Under the pieces are notes generated by a model that saw only the letters and a program-made list of their open reading frames with translations, did not search any database and was not told the DNA's origin. Below, one piece after another: positions 23,472 through 31,004 of a stretch of 64,000 nucleotides of DNA. This DNA is from Arthrobacter sp. 9V. GTDB lineage: Bacteria; Actinomycetota; Actinomycetes; Actinomycetales; Micrococcaceae. The translations under genes were made by a program, and so were the position numbers. How positions within the stretch are numbered: position 1 is the first letter of the stretch; the number at the start of each line of letters is the position of its first letter. The stretch is from assembly GCF_902506065.1 (NCBI RefSeq), contig NZ_LR732912.1, positions 976,387-1,040,386 of the forward strand. The letters are read 5' to 3'.

Positions 23472-24248
23472 TCAGGGGGTGAATGCCCCCGGCGTTGTGC
23501 CCAGGACGCGTCGGAAATGCCGGGTGAGATGCGACTGATCATGGAAGCCCGCCTCAACAGCGGCAACGGAAGCCGGCTGGCCGTCCAGCAGCAGCCGCCG
23601 GGCACGGTCCACGCGGCGACCCGTGACGTAGCGGTAGGGCGCGATGCCGTAAGCCTTGGAAAACGCGCGCACCAAATGGCTCGGGTGGGCACCAAGTAGC
23701 TCAGCTGCTTCGGCAATAGTGAAGGACTCAAAGAGGCGGTCATCCAGCATCTCGCGCAACCGGCGGGCCAGGGGAGCGTCCCGCGCCGGCGACGACGGCG
23801 CTCCCAAGTGTGATCGCACGGATTCGCGGAGAGCCAGAACGCCACATTCGGCTTCCATCGCATCCGCCGGCGAGGTCAGCGCCGTGTGGATGCCGATCAC
23901 GGTTGCTACGGTCTGCGGATCCAACAGCAGTGGTTGCGCCACTGCCGCGTCAGTCGCCTTCGCGGGCAGCCAGTCTTCGCTCAGGTACAGGACCCGCTTA
24001 CGGAATGATTCACCCCCGACGGCGGAGCGACCGTCGTGCGGGACATGCGGGGGCAGCAGGGTGATTGAGGCGGGAACGGCCTGATGCTCGGTGCGCCCAA
24101 GATCGTAAGTGACTGCGCCTTTATCGATCAGAAGCACAGTCCAATCCTCATGGGTATGGGACGGGTAGCTGTGATCTTCGAACGTTGCGTGGAGTACCTC
24201 GCGTACATACGGCACGGCCGGATGCCACGCCTGCACTGAGTTACCCAT
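23472..24248 (-). CDS. AraC-family transcriptional regulator
   Basis: A 258-residue regulator with an N-terminal cupin (SYPSHTHEDWTVLLIDKGAVTY, SITLLPPHVPHDGR) and two C-terminal AraC helix-turn-helix motifs (FTIAEAAELLGAHPSHLVRAFSK and ASVAAVEAGFHDQSHLTRHFRR). ATG 24248 leaves only about 50 bp to the divergent DUF2000 gene, which is a usual arrangement in actinobacteria and suggests it is the target. Its own promoter region contains a repeated CATGCAAGAAA. Confidence 0.87.
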   Translation of the reverse strand: MGNSVQAWHPAVPYVREVLHATFEDHSYPSHTHEDWTVLLIDKGAVTYDLGRTEHQAVPASITLLPPHVPHDGRSAVGGESFRKRVLYLSEDWLPAKATDAAVAQPLLLDPQTVATVIGIHTALTSPADAMEAECGVLALRESVRSHLGAPSSPARDAPLARRLREMLDDRLFESFTIAEAAELLGAHPSHLVRAFSKAYGIAPYRYVTGRRVDRARRLLLDGQPASVAAVEAGFHDQSHLTRHFRRVLGTTPGAFTP

Positions 24249-24307
24249 GCAAGAAATGTACAAGACCACGGCTCCTGCCCGCGGCCATGCTGGGTTCATG
24301 CAAGAAA
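24246..24307. promoter_or_regulatory. AraC/DUF2000 divergent control region with a direct repeat
   Basis: CATGCAAGAAA occurs at 24246-24256 and 24297-24307, 51 bp apart. Each contains the ATG of, respectively, a rightward frame and the DUF2000 gene. Possible AraC-regulator half-sites; alternatively a small duplication. Confidence 0.35.
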
Positions 24308-24756
24308 ACGCGACAACAACCATTGATGCCCCTACTTCCACCACCGTTCGCTTCGACACAAAAGTGGTGGTGGTCCTCTCTGACGATCTCCTCCCATGGC
24401 AAGAGCTCAACGTGACAGCATTCCTCATGAGTGCCATCGCCACCAGCGCCCCGGGCCTGACGGGGGAGCCCTACCAGGACCGGGACGGGAACGGCTACCT
24501 TCCCATGCTTCGCCAGCCCGTCCTGGTCCTCACCGCCGGGCAGGAACTCTTGGCGGCAGCACGGGAGCGGGCGCTTGCTCGGGAGATCCCCCTCGCCTTA
24601 TATACACGGGACCTCTTCTCCACCGGCCACGACGACGCGAACCGGGCAGCGGTAGCGGCAGTGGCGGCCCAAGACCTTGACCTGGTGGGAATTGCCCTCC
24701 GCGGGCCCAAAAACGTGGTTGACCGGATTGTGAAGGGCGCAAGAATGCACCCGTGA
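24298..24756 (+). CDS. DUF2000-family protein
   Basis: A 152-residue soluble protein fitting DUF2000: KVVVVLSDDLLPWQELNVTAFL, then GEPYQDRDGNGYLPMLRQPVLVL, ARERALAREIPLALYTRDLFSTGHD and LVGIALRGPKNVVDRIVKG. Function of the family is not established; members have a peptidyl-tRNA-hydrolase-like fold. ATG 24298 is chosen since family similarity starts soon after; ATG 24247 would overlap the divergent AraC gene. Confidence 0.82.
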   Translation: MQENATTTIDAPTSTTVRFDTKVVVVLSDDLLPWQELNVTAFLMSAIATSAPGLTGEPYQDRDGNGYLPMLRQPVLVLTAGQELLAAARERALAREIPLALYTRDLFSTGHDDANRAAVAAVAAQDLDLVGIALRGPKNVVDRIVKGARMHP

Positions 24757-24865
24757 CCCGGGCTGCGCGAACCGGGCTGAAACCCTAAGGTTCCCCGCCG
24801 GCGTCGAGTAGCCTTGCACGCAACCGGCCAACCTCAACCGGCCAGCAACAGAAGGAAGTGGTGCA

Positions 24866-25078
24866 ATGCAGCAGTACGTAGTTCTCCAGGTGATCCTGAA
24901 AGAGAAGATGTGGGGCGCCGGCTCGGGCAACCTTCCCTCCCTGGAAAAGGCCATCAACGATCAAGCCGCCAAGGGCTACCGGCTCCACACCATCACCACT
25001 GCCAGCAGCGGGAGTAAAGGAGTGATCGGCGGCGGGGACCGTATTCAGGCCACCATGGTATTTGAGCGGGTCGGCTAG
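24866..25078 (+). CDS. DUF4177 protein
   Basis: A 70-residue protein of the DUF4177 type: QYVVLQVILKEKMWG, then LEKAINDQAAKGYRLHTITT, and IQATMVFER. AGAAGGAAG lies about 9 bp before ATG 24866. Usually stands alone, role unknown. Its stop lies 18 bp from that of the convergent SLH-RCC1 gene with no clear terminator between. Confidence 0.75.
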   Translation: MQQYVVLQVILKEKMWGAGSGNLPSLEKAINDQAAKGYRLHTITTASSGSKGVIGGGDRIQATMVFERVG

Positions 25079-25096
25079 ATTCCCATGCACCCTTGA

Positions 25097-28090
25097 TCAG
25101 AAGGCCGGAACTTCCTGCGGAACGTATGAGTCCTTAGTTGCGCCGTTGCCTAGCTGTCCTAGACCGTTCTCTCCCCAGGACCAGAGCCTGCCGTCGCTGG
25201 TAAGGGCATAAGACGTGTAAAGACCTCCAGTGACAAACTGGACGCCGCTTAGCTGCTGTACGCGAATCGGCACGTTGGTAGTGTTGCGGGTCCCGTCTCC
25301 CAGTTCTCCTGAGTTGTTGTTGCCCCATGCCCAGAACTCATCTGCACCGTTCGAGGCGAAGACGCTATAAACGCTTGCTCCTATGTTTTCCATTCCACTC
25401 AGCCCAGGTATCTGAACGGGGACATCGCTATAGCCTTGATAAGTTCCGTTTGCCAATAGGCCAAGCCCGTTGTGCCCCCAAGCCCAGACGGTTCCATCGT
25501 CGCGCAGGGCAAGGGCGCCATAACTGGTGCCCACAATGTGCAGCACGCCGTTTAGCGAAGAAACCTTGACCGGGACCGGGGAGTCGACGGTGGTTCCGTT
25601 GCCGAGCTGGCCCTCCCCGTTGTATCCCCACGCCCACACTGAACCGTCGCTCTTGAGCGCGTAGCCCGAACTCCCGCCTCCCGAGATTTGGGTGACATCC
25701 GTGAGACTCTGCACCTGAAGGGGCGTATGGCCTGTCCCAAAGGTGTGCCCCTGCCCTTGCTGGCCCTTAGTGTTGTTTCCCCATGCCCAAACAGTGCCAT
25801 CCGAGCGCAACGCGTAGGCTGTGTTTCCGTTAGTGGCGATACTCCTGACGCTGTTCAAGCCCTGGACCTCGAGCGGAACTGATGAATACTGCCCACCATT
25901 TGAGTTGCCGAGTTGGCCGTAATAGTTGCTTCCCCAAGCCCACACGGATCCGTCGCTCTTGAGCGCGTAAGCGTTGTATCCGTACGCTGCGACACCCGTC
26001 ACCTTACGAAGGCCCAAAACCTGAGCCGGTACATAGGTGGCATATGCATCCGAGCCAGTCCCCAGATTTCCAGAGGCATTGAAACCCCATGCCCAGAGGG
26101 TCCCGTCGGCCTTCAGGGCGAAAGCGCTCTCAATCCCCGCGGCTATTCCGATGACGCCGGTTGGCACTGGGTCGGACGGTTTGACGACTGGCGTGCCTTC
26201 GCAGGGGTTTGCTGTATAGAGGGGCCATGAGTTGGTTGCTGTGGCCTCCCATTCGCCGAGGTCGAAGCCGAGTATTTTGATGCCTGCGAGGACTCCGAGC
26301 CGGCCTTCGACGCCGAGTTCCAAGGGGCAGGTCCAGGAGAGGTTTTGTTCGCTGGCGGCGGTGACGGTGATGGTGGTGGTGGCGTAGGGGCCGATGCCGA
26401 AGGTGATCCCGGCGATGCCGTAGAGCTTGATGGTGGCGTCAAAATCCAGGGATGCTTTTGCGGTCAAGGATGCGGAGGCTTTGTACTCGGTTTCGATTCC
26501 GGCGGTGGTGGGTTTGTCGTTGACCAGGTTGAAGGAGCCATTGTTGTATTTGAAGCCGTGATTACTGGTGACGGTCTGGGATGAGGAGAACACGACGTCG
26601 GCGTTTCCGTCCAGGGAGAAGTTCGCATTCATTACAGCCTCGGCGTTGACTGCCACCGGGACCGGACCGGCCATGAACGTGAACACGGCGTTCAGCTGAC
26701 CTAGCTTGGCGGTCACCTGGCCTTTCAACGACCCTTCTGCTGCGACGGAGTTTTCGGCTTTGATCGAGGGTGTGATGACCACGGAGACTTCCTTCAAGCT
26801 CAGGAAGGCGGTTTGTAGTGTCATCTTCGCGGTGGCCTTCGCCGTGACCGAGGACTTCAACGTCACCGACCCGTCGCCGGTCAGGGGTGCGTCGGGTTTG
26901 CCGAACTCGCCCTTCACGGTTTTCTTGAACGTCATCGACTTGTTGAACACATCTGCTGACGTTTCCGCGAACGGCCGCGCCATCTCCTCGCCCGCTGCTG
27001 GGCCGGGTTTGGTGGCGGCAGGGGCGGTGTCAGGTTCAACCACGACGTCGGGCTCCGGGACGAACTCCGAACTCACCGGTGTGGCGGCTACTTCGAGCAA
27101 ACCCCCGGTGGAGACCACCGCTTCGGGCAGGGTAGCGGGCTTGGTCTTGACCAGGGTGGTTCCGCCCGGGTCCCTCACTACCTGGACCACCCGGACCAGC
27201 AACCCGTCCGGGGTACCGGTGGTGACGCCGGAGACCAGCACGTCATTGGGTTTGATGTCCGTGGCCTGATCCGACGGGAGGACCACGGTGTTCGCGCTGA
27301 CCTGCGCGGTTTGGAGTTGAGCCGGTTCCAGGATTTCAACGTCCGGGGCCACCGTGACCGTCCCGGCCGAGGGGTTGGTAGGGTCCGCAGGTGCTTTCTG
27401 GCCCGCGTAGCGGTAGAGGAACGCGGCCATCGCATCACGGGCGATCCCGGTCAACGGCCTGTACTGACGCGCCCCGTTACCAGCATCCCAGCCCGTGGAA
27501 ATCCCGGACCCGGCCAGCCAGGTGATCTCCTGATAGAACCCGCCACCAGCCGGAACATCCGCGAACGGAGACACCGCAGGGGCTGTGAACGCTGGCTTGT
27601 CCGCGTACCGGTACAAGAACGCGGCCATCGCGTCACGGGCGATCGGGGACAACGGCCGGTACTCCCGCTTCCCGCCACCGAGAGCCCAGCCCGTGGAAAT
27701 ACCCTCCGAGGCCAGCCAGGTGATCTCTTTATAGAACGCAGCCCCTGCCGGGACATCCGTGAATGGGGACACCGTGGGCGCGGTGAACGCCGGTGATCCG
27801 GCATGACGGTACAGGAACGCGGCCATCGCGTTCCGGCCAATGGACTCTAACGGACGGTACTGCCGCACCCCGGACCCGGCATCCCAACCCGTGGAAATAC
27901 CCGACGCCGCCAACCACGAAATCTCCGTAGCGAACTGCGAGGACTCCGGCACGTCAGAGAACGTCACCACACTCTCCACCACCGGATCCGCAGCCACCGC
28001 CGCCGGCAACACCACCAAACCCGGCCCCACCACCAACACCACCACAGCAACCAACCACGCCACACCACGACGAAACACCGCAACCCCCAC
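25097..28090 (-). CDS. Secreted protein: three SLH modules, conserved middle, RCC1-like repeats
   Basis: A 997-residue surface protein. Signal peptide (VFRRGVAWLVAVVVLVV, cut near AVAADP), then three SLH-type modules of about 65 residues (F.DVP...F..EI.WLA..GISTGW, then YRPL..I.RDAMAAFLYR); the usual TRAE is replaced by ARDAM. A Val/Pro spacer and a beta-rich middle domain (about 245-640, two K-rich MTFKKTVKGEF and TLKSSVTAKATAKM stretches) follow. The last 340 residues have about seven RCC1-like repeats (YALKSDGSVWAWG, NGEGQLGNG), a seven-bladed propeller. The N-terminal 640 residues are nearly identical to 33646-36861. GTG 28090 is the point where homology to that gene starts; GTG 28114 is possible. 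Confidence 0.88.
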   Translation of the reverse strand: MGVAVFRRGVAWLVAVVVLVVGPGLVVLPAAVAADPVVESVVTFSDVPESSQFATEISWLAASGISTGWDAGSGVRQYRPLESIGRNAMAAFLYRHAGSPAFTAPTVSPFTDVPAGAAFYKEITWLASEGISTGWALGGGKREYRPLSPIARDAMAAFLYRYADKPAFTAPAVSPFADVPAGGGFYQEITWLAGSGISTGWDAGNGARQYRPLTGIARDAMAAFLYRYAGQKAPADPTNPSAGTVTVAPDVEILEPAQLQTAQVSANTVVLPSDQATDIKPNDVLVSGVTTGTPDGLLVRVVQVVRDPGGTTLVKTKPATLPEAVVSTGGLLEVAATPVSSEFVPEPDVVVEPDTAPAATKPGPAAGEEMARPFAETSADVFNKSMTFKKTVKGEFGKPDAPLTGDGSVTLKSSVTAKATAKMTLQTAFLSLKEVSVVITPSIKAENSVAAEGSLKGQVTAKLGQLNAVFTFMAGPVPVAVNAEAVMNANFSLDGNADVVFSSSQTVTSNHGFKYNNGSFNLVNDKPTTAGIETEYKASASLTAKASLDFDATIKLYGIAGITFGIGPYATTTITVTAASEQNLSWTCPLELGVEGRLGVLAGIKILGFDLGEWEATATNSWPLYTANPCEGTPVVKPSDPVPTGVIGIAAGIESAFALKADGTLWAWGFNASGNLGTGSDAYATYVPAQVLGLRKVTGVAAYGYNAYALKSDGSVWAWGSNYYGQLGNSNGGQYSSVPLEVQGLNSVRSIATNGNTAYALRSDGTVWAWGNNTKGQQGQGHTFGTGHTPLQVQSLTDVTQISGGGSSGYALKSDGSVWAWGYNGEGQLGNGTTVDSPVPVKVSSLNGVLHIVGTSYGALALRDDGTVWAWGHNGLGLLANGTYQGYSDVPVQIPGLSGMENIGASVYSVFASNGADEFWAWGNNNSGELGDGTRNTTNVPIRVQQLSGVQFVTGGLYTSYALTSDGRLWSWGENGLGQLGNGATKDSYVPQEVPAF

Positions 28091-28093
28091 ACA
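26190..28093 (-). repeat. 1.9-kb inverted repeat, left copy
   Basis: Encodes signal peptide, SLH modules and middle domain of the RCC1 protein. It matches 33643-35545 in inverse orientation with few differences, mostly synonymous. Similarity stops just before the propeller domains and just upstream of the start codons. Confidence 0.85.
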
Positions 28094-28224
28094 CCGGCGA
28101 CACCCAGAAAACACTCAGAAAACCAACTACACGGCATCAATGACCGGCGAAGCAACAGGTTCTGGAATTACGCACGCACATTACGCTTTCCATAGCACTC
28201 GTCAAGAAAGCGAAAGGCTCCATC

Positions 28225-28965
28225 ATGAGAGTTGCATCTGCGGGAGTGGCGGCTGCCGTGATCGCCCTGGCCATCGCGTCCTCCGGCCTGGCCGCAGGAT
28301 CAGCTTCGGCGCAGCCGAGCTCTGTGACCCTAGGTTCGAACCTGGGCCGAGTCCAAGCAACCGCTGCAGACACCGATGTTCCAGTCTTTACGGACGTGGC
28401 CACTGATTCGCAGTTCTACACGGAAATCACGTGGCTGGCCGAGAACGGCATCTCCACTGGCTGGCTCCAGCCCGACGGGACCAGCATGTTCCGGCCCCTT
28501 CAGTCCATTAACCGCGACGCCATGGCCGCCTTCATGTATCGCTTGGTGGGCTCACCCGAATACACACCACCCAGCGAATCGCCGTACGCGGACATCTACG
28601 CCGAATCCATGTTCTACAAGGAAGTCTGTTGGGTGGCCGACGAGGGCATCAGCCAGGGCTACGTCAGCTTTGGCGGGGCGCTGTTGTTCGGCTCAGCCGG
28701 GTCTGTCACCCGCGATGCAATGGCTGCCTTCATGTACCGACTCGCCGGATCCCCCGACTTCACCCCGCCGTCGAATTCACCGTTCTCTGACGTTTTGCCG
28801 GATAGGCAGTTCTTCAAAGAAATCAGTTGGCTTGCCGCCACCGGCATTTCCACAGGCTGGACCGAGGACAACGGCACCAAAACGTATAGGCCTAACGAAT
28901 CCGTCAATCGTGATGCCATGGCCGCTTTCATGTACCGGTACAACTCGAAGTTCAACGCAAACTAG
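28225..28965 (+). CDS. Secreted SLH-module protein
   Basis: A 246-residue protein with signal peptide (MRVASAGVAAAVIALAIAS, cleaved after SASA) and only three SLH modules: FTDVATDSQFYTEITWLAEN, SPYADIYAESMFYKEVCWVA and SPFSDVLPDRQFFKEISWLA, each closing with RDAMAAFMYR. Middle module is diverged (GISQGY, with one Cys). With no other domain it could act as a wall-surface spacer or bridge. ATG 28225 is divergent from the RCC1 gene 135 bp away. A terminator hairpin follows. Confidence 0.85.
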   Translation: MRVASAGVAAAVIALAIASSGLAAGSASAQPSSVTLGSNLGRVQATAADTDVPVFTDVATDSQFYTEITWLAENGISTGWLQPDGTSMFRPLQSINRDAMAAFMYRLVGSPEYTPPSESPYADIYAESMFYKEVCWVADEGISQGYVSFGGALLFGSAGSVTRDAMAAFMYRLAGSPDFTPPSNSPFSDVLPDRQFFKEISWLAATGISTGWTEDNGTKTYRPNESVNRDAMAAFMYRYNSKFNAN

Positions 28966-28983
28966 TGGCCCGTTGCACCAAAA

Positions 28984-29015
28984 CGGCCGGCCTTGGTAGG
29001 AACCAAAGCCGGCCG
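28984..29015. terminator. Bidirectional terminator hairpin
   Basis: CGGCCGGC (28984-28991) pairs with GCCGGCCG (29008-29015), extended by TTGGT/ACCAA. It serves the convergent genes ending at 28965 and 29028. Confidence 0.75.
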
Positions 29016-29027
29016 CTTCTTGAGGTG

Positions 29028-30899
29028 CTACCGAAGCCGGGCCAGCCGGCCCTCTACTTCAGCGGCTTTCTCCGGCTCACCAGCCACAACGTACAGCTCG
29101 GAGAGGATTGCGAGCGCTCGTTCCGGCTTCGGCGTCAGGGCTGCCGCACGTTCAAGATCGGCGAGGGCCCCTGACAGGTCTTGCTCGCTTGCTTTGGACA
29201 GACCACGGAGCAGGTAGGGCTCTGACGTCCAGGGTGAGCGGTCAATCTGGCTGTCCAGGGTTTTCCTGGCGGCCTCAACATCGCCGGTCCCCAGCTGTCC
29301 GATGGCCAGTGCAGTAAGTGCCTCCGTAGAGGACGGATGACGCTCGACGGCGGCGCTCGCCCACGTGACTGCGGCGGCTCCCGCTGTGGCATCGCCCTTA
29401 ACAGCCCGGACAGCGAACGCTTGTGCGGCAAGAAGATCGACGTCCTGGTCCCAGGGACGTATGGCTTTGCTTTGTTCGAATGCCTGAGCCGCTTGCGAAA
29501 TCCCGCCCTTGGCAGCCAAGTCAGTTCCCATCTTCATGGGCAACTCTGCACTCGCCCCAACAGCAGCGACGATAGCTCCCACCAGTGCCAGCCCGGCCGC
29601 GGTTAGGCGTGTGGTGTGAAGAACTCTCCCCGGACGAGCCTCTGTGGTCTCCTCTCTGACGGGAGACCTGCCAAGGATGGCGCCCGCTAAAACACACACC
29701 AGCGCGGTTGTTCCGGGCGAGGTGAAGTGGGTCATGAGGGCGAATCCGTAACCGCATACAGCTGTCAGGGCACCGACTAGAAACAGTCTGTGCTCGTTCA
29801 TTGGTTTGGCGCGGATACGGCTGATTCCCACCGCGATCACTATCACCATGAGCGCTGCGGCAGCAAGGAGGAACAGCAGTCCCCCGGCACTGGTCAACTG
29901 CAACAGGATCATATGCGGGCTATCCGCCGGGAACTCAGTTCCCACGTTCTTGGCAAATGCGTCAGAGAGATGGGAAGGCAATACATCAACGAATTGTCCT
30001 GCGCCGAGCCCTAAAAATGCGTTGCTGGACAAAGCTTGGATGGATGCCTCCCAGAGGTACACGCGACCAGTAACGGTTCCTGTGCTAAACAAACGCTCCG
30101 CGACCGAAGGAATGGACCATGACAAAGCTGCAGCGACGATCAAGAATCCTGTTACAGCAGCAATGGCCTGAACCCTTCTTCCGGAGGTGAACAACTGCCA
30201 CGCCTTAGTCCCGATGAGCACAATTCCGCAAAGAACCACAACAAGGATGCAAGCGCGTGAACCGGAAGCCACCGTCACAACCCCCGCCGCAGCCGCACCT
30301 ATTTGCACCAATCTATTCTTGGACCATAGCGCCGAGGGTAGAAGCAGCAAGCACGCCACCAGGCCCACCAAGCCCAAATCTGTGGCATTCCCCAAGGTGG
30401 CTCCCGGACGTATATCGTCGCCCCCGCCCAGGGGCCTGAGACCAGCGGCTTCCGCTACGGCAATGGGCACCAGAATGAGCATGCTGAAGCACAGTCCATA
30501 AACCAGATACCGCCTGGTTTTCGAAGCCGAAGAACCACTAAGCATCCTCGCACCTGCCACCAATAGACCCACATACAACAGCAGGACGGGAAGACCTTCG
30601 TACCGCGGCCACCTTCCAAGGAGGGCAGCTCCCGGATCCGCCGAACTCAGTGCGGCAATGACATAACTGGCTACCAGGGCGGCCAGAGTCAGCGATGCAG
30701 GACCACCCAGTCTGGAAGTCGGGGGGACCAGGAGGCCTAGGCACAGCGCGAGAAACAAAATGGCAAGTTTTGGCAGCACGAACCTGTAGAGCCCGTCGGG
30801 GAGCATAAACAATGGTGCTGCGACCAATAACGTCACAACAATGAGTGCCAACCGACCATTACCGGAAGTTGACTCCCGAATGCGGCGTAATGATTGCAC
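29028..30899 (-). CDS. O-antigen ligase/polymerase-like membrane protein with TPR tail
   Basis: A 623-residue protein. About 12 membrane helices (starting LALIVVTLLVAAPLFMLP) fit the Wzy_C/O-antigen-ligase superfamily, with the large outer loop around LFSTGTVTGRVYLWEASIQAL and GLGAGQFVDVLP (the R..W..A......G.G motif). After residue 430 about 170 residues of TPR-like helices (AQAFEQSKAIRPWDQDVDLLAAQAF, EALTALAIGQLGTGDVEAARKTL). Such proteins polymerise or transfer glycans on lipid carrier at the outer face. GTG 30899 is chosen for GGGGGA 6 bp upstream; ATG 30944 is possible. Likely works on a wall polysaccharide. Confidence 0.8.
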   Translation of the reverse strand: MQSLRRIRESTSGNGRLALIVVTLLVAAPLFMLPDGLYRFVLPKLAILFLALCLGLLVPPTSRLGGPASLTLAALVASYVIAALSSADPGAALLGRWPRYEGLPVLLLYVGLLVAGARMLSGSSASKTRRYLVYGLCFSMLILVPIAVAEAAGLRPLGGGDDIRPGATLGNATDLGLVGLVACLLLLPSALWSKNRLVQIGAAAAGVVTVASGSRACILVVVLCGIVLIGTKAWQLFTSGRRVQAIAAVTGFLIVAAALSWSIPSVAERLFSTGTVTGRVYLWEASIQALSSNAFLGLGAGQFVDVLPSHLSDAFAKNVGTEFPADSPHMILLQLTSAGGLLFLLAAAALMVIVIAVGISRIRAKPMNEHRLFLVGALTAVCGYGFALMTHFTSPGTTALVCVLAGAILGRSPVREETTEARPGRVLHTTRLTAAGLALVGAIVAAVGASAELPMKMGTDLAAKGGISQAAQAFEQSKAIRPWDQDVDLLAAQAFAVRAVKGDATAGAAAVTWASAAVERHPSSTEALTALAIGQLGTGDVEAARKTLDSQIDRSPWTSEPYLLRGLSKASEQDLSGALADLERAAALTPKPERALAILSELYVVAGEPEKAAEVEGRLARLR

Positions 30900-30961
30900 A
30901 ATTTTCCCCCATGATCGACAGGCCCGCCGTATAAGAAATAGCATGTGGCTGACGCAACAAC

Positions 30962-30995
30962 TTGACTTGACTCGGCGTCGAAAACCAAATATATG
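30962..30995 (+). promoter_or_regulatory. Promoter of the Cna-like/SLH gene
   Basis: TTGACT (30967-30972; another at 30962) then TATATG (30990-30995) at 17 bp. The ATG at 30993 would lie in the -10, which favours TTG 31005 as translation start. Confidence 0.5.
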
Positions 30996-31004
30996 GGGGC
31001 ACTC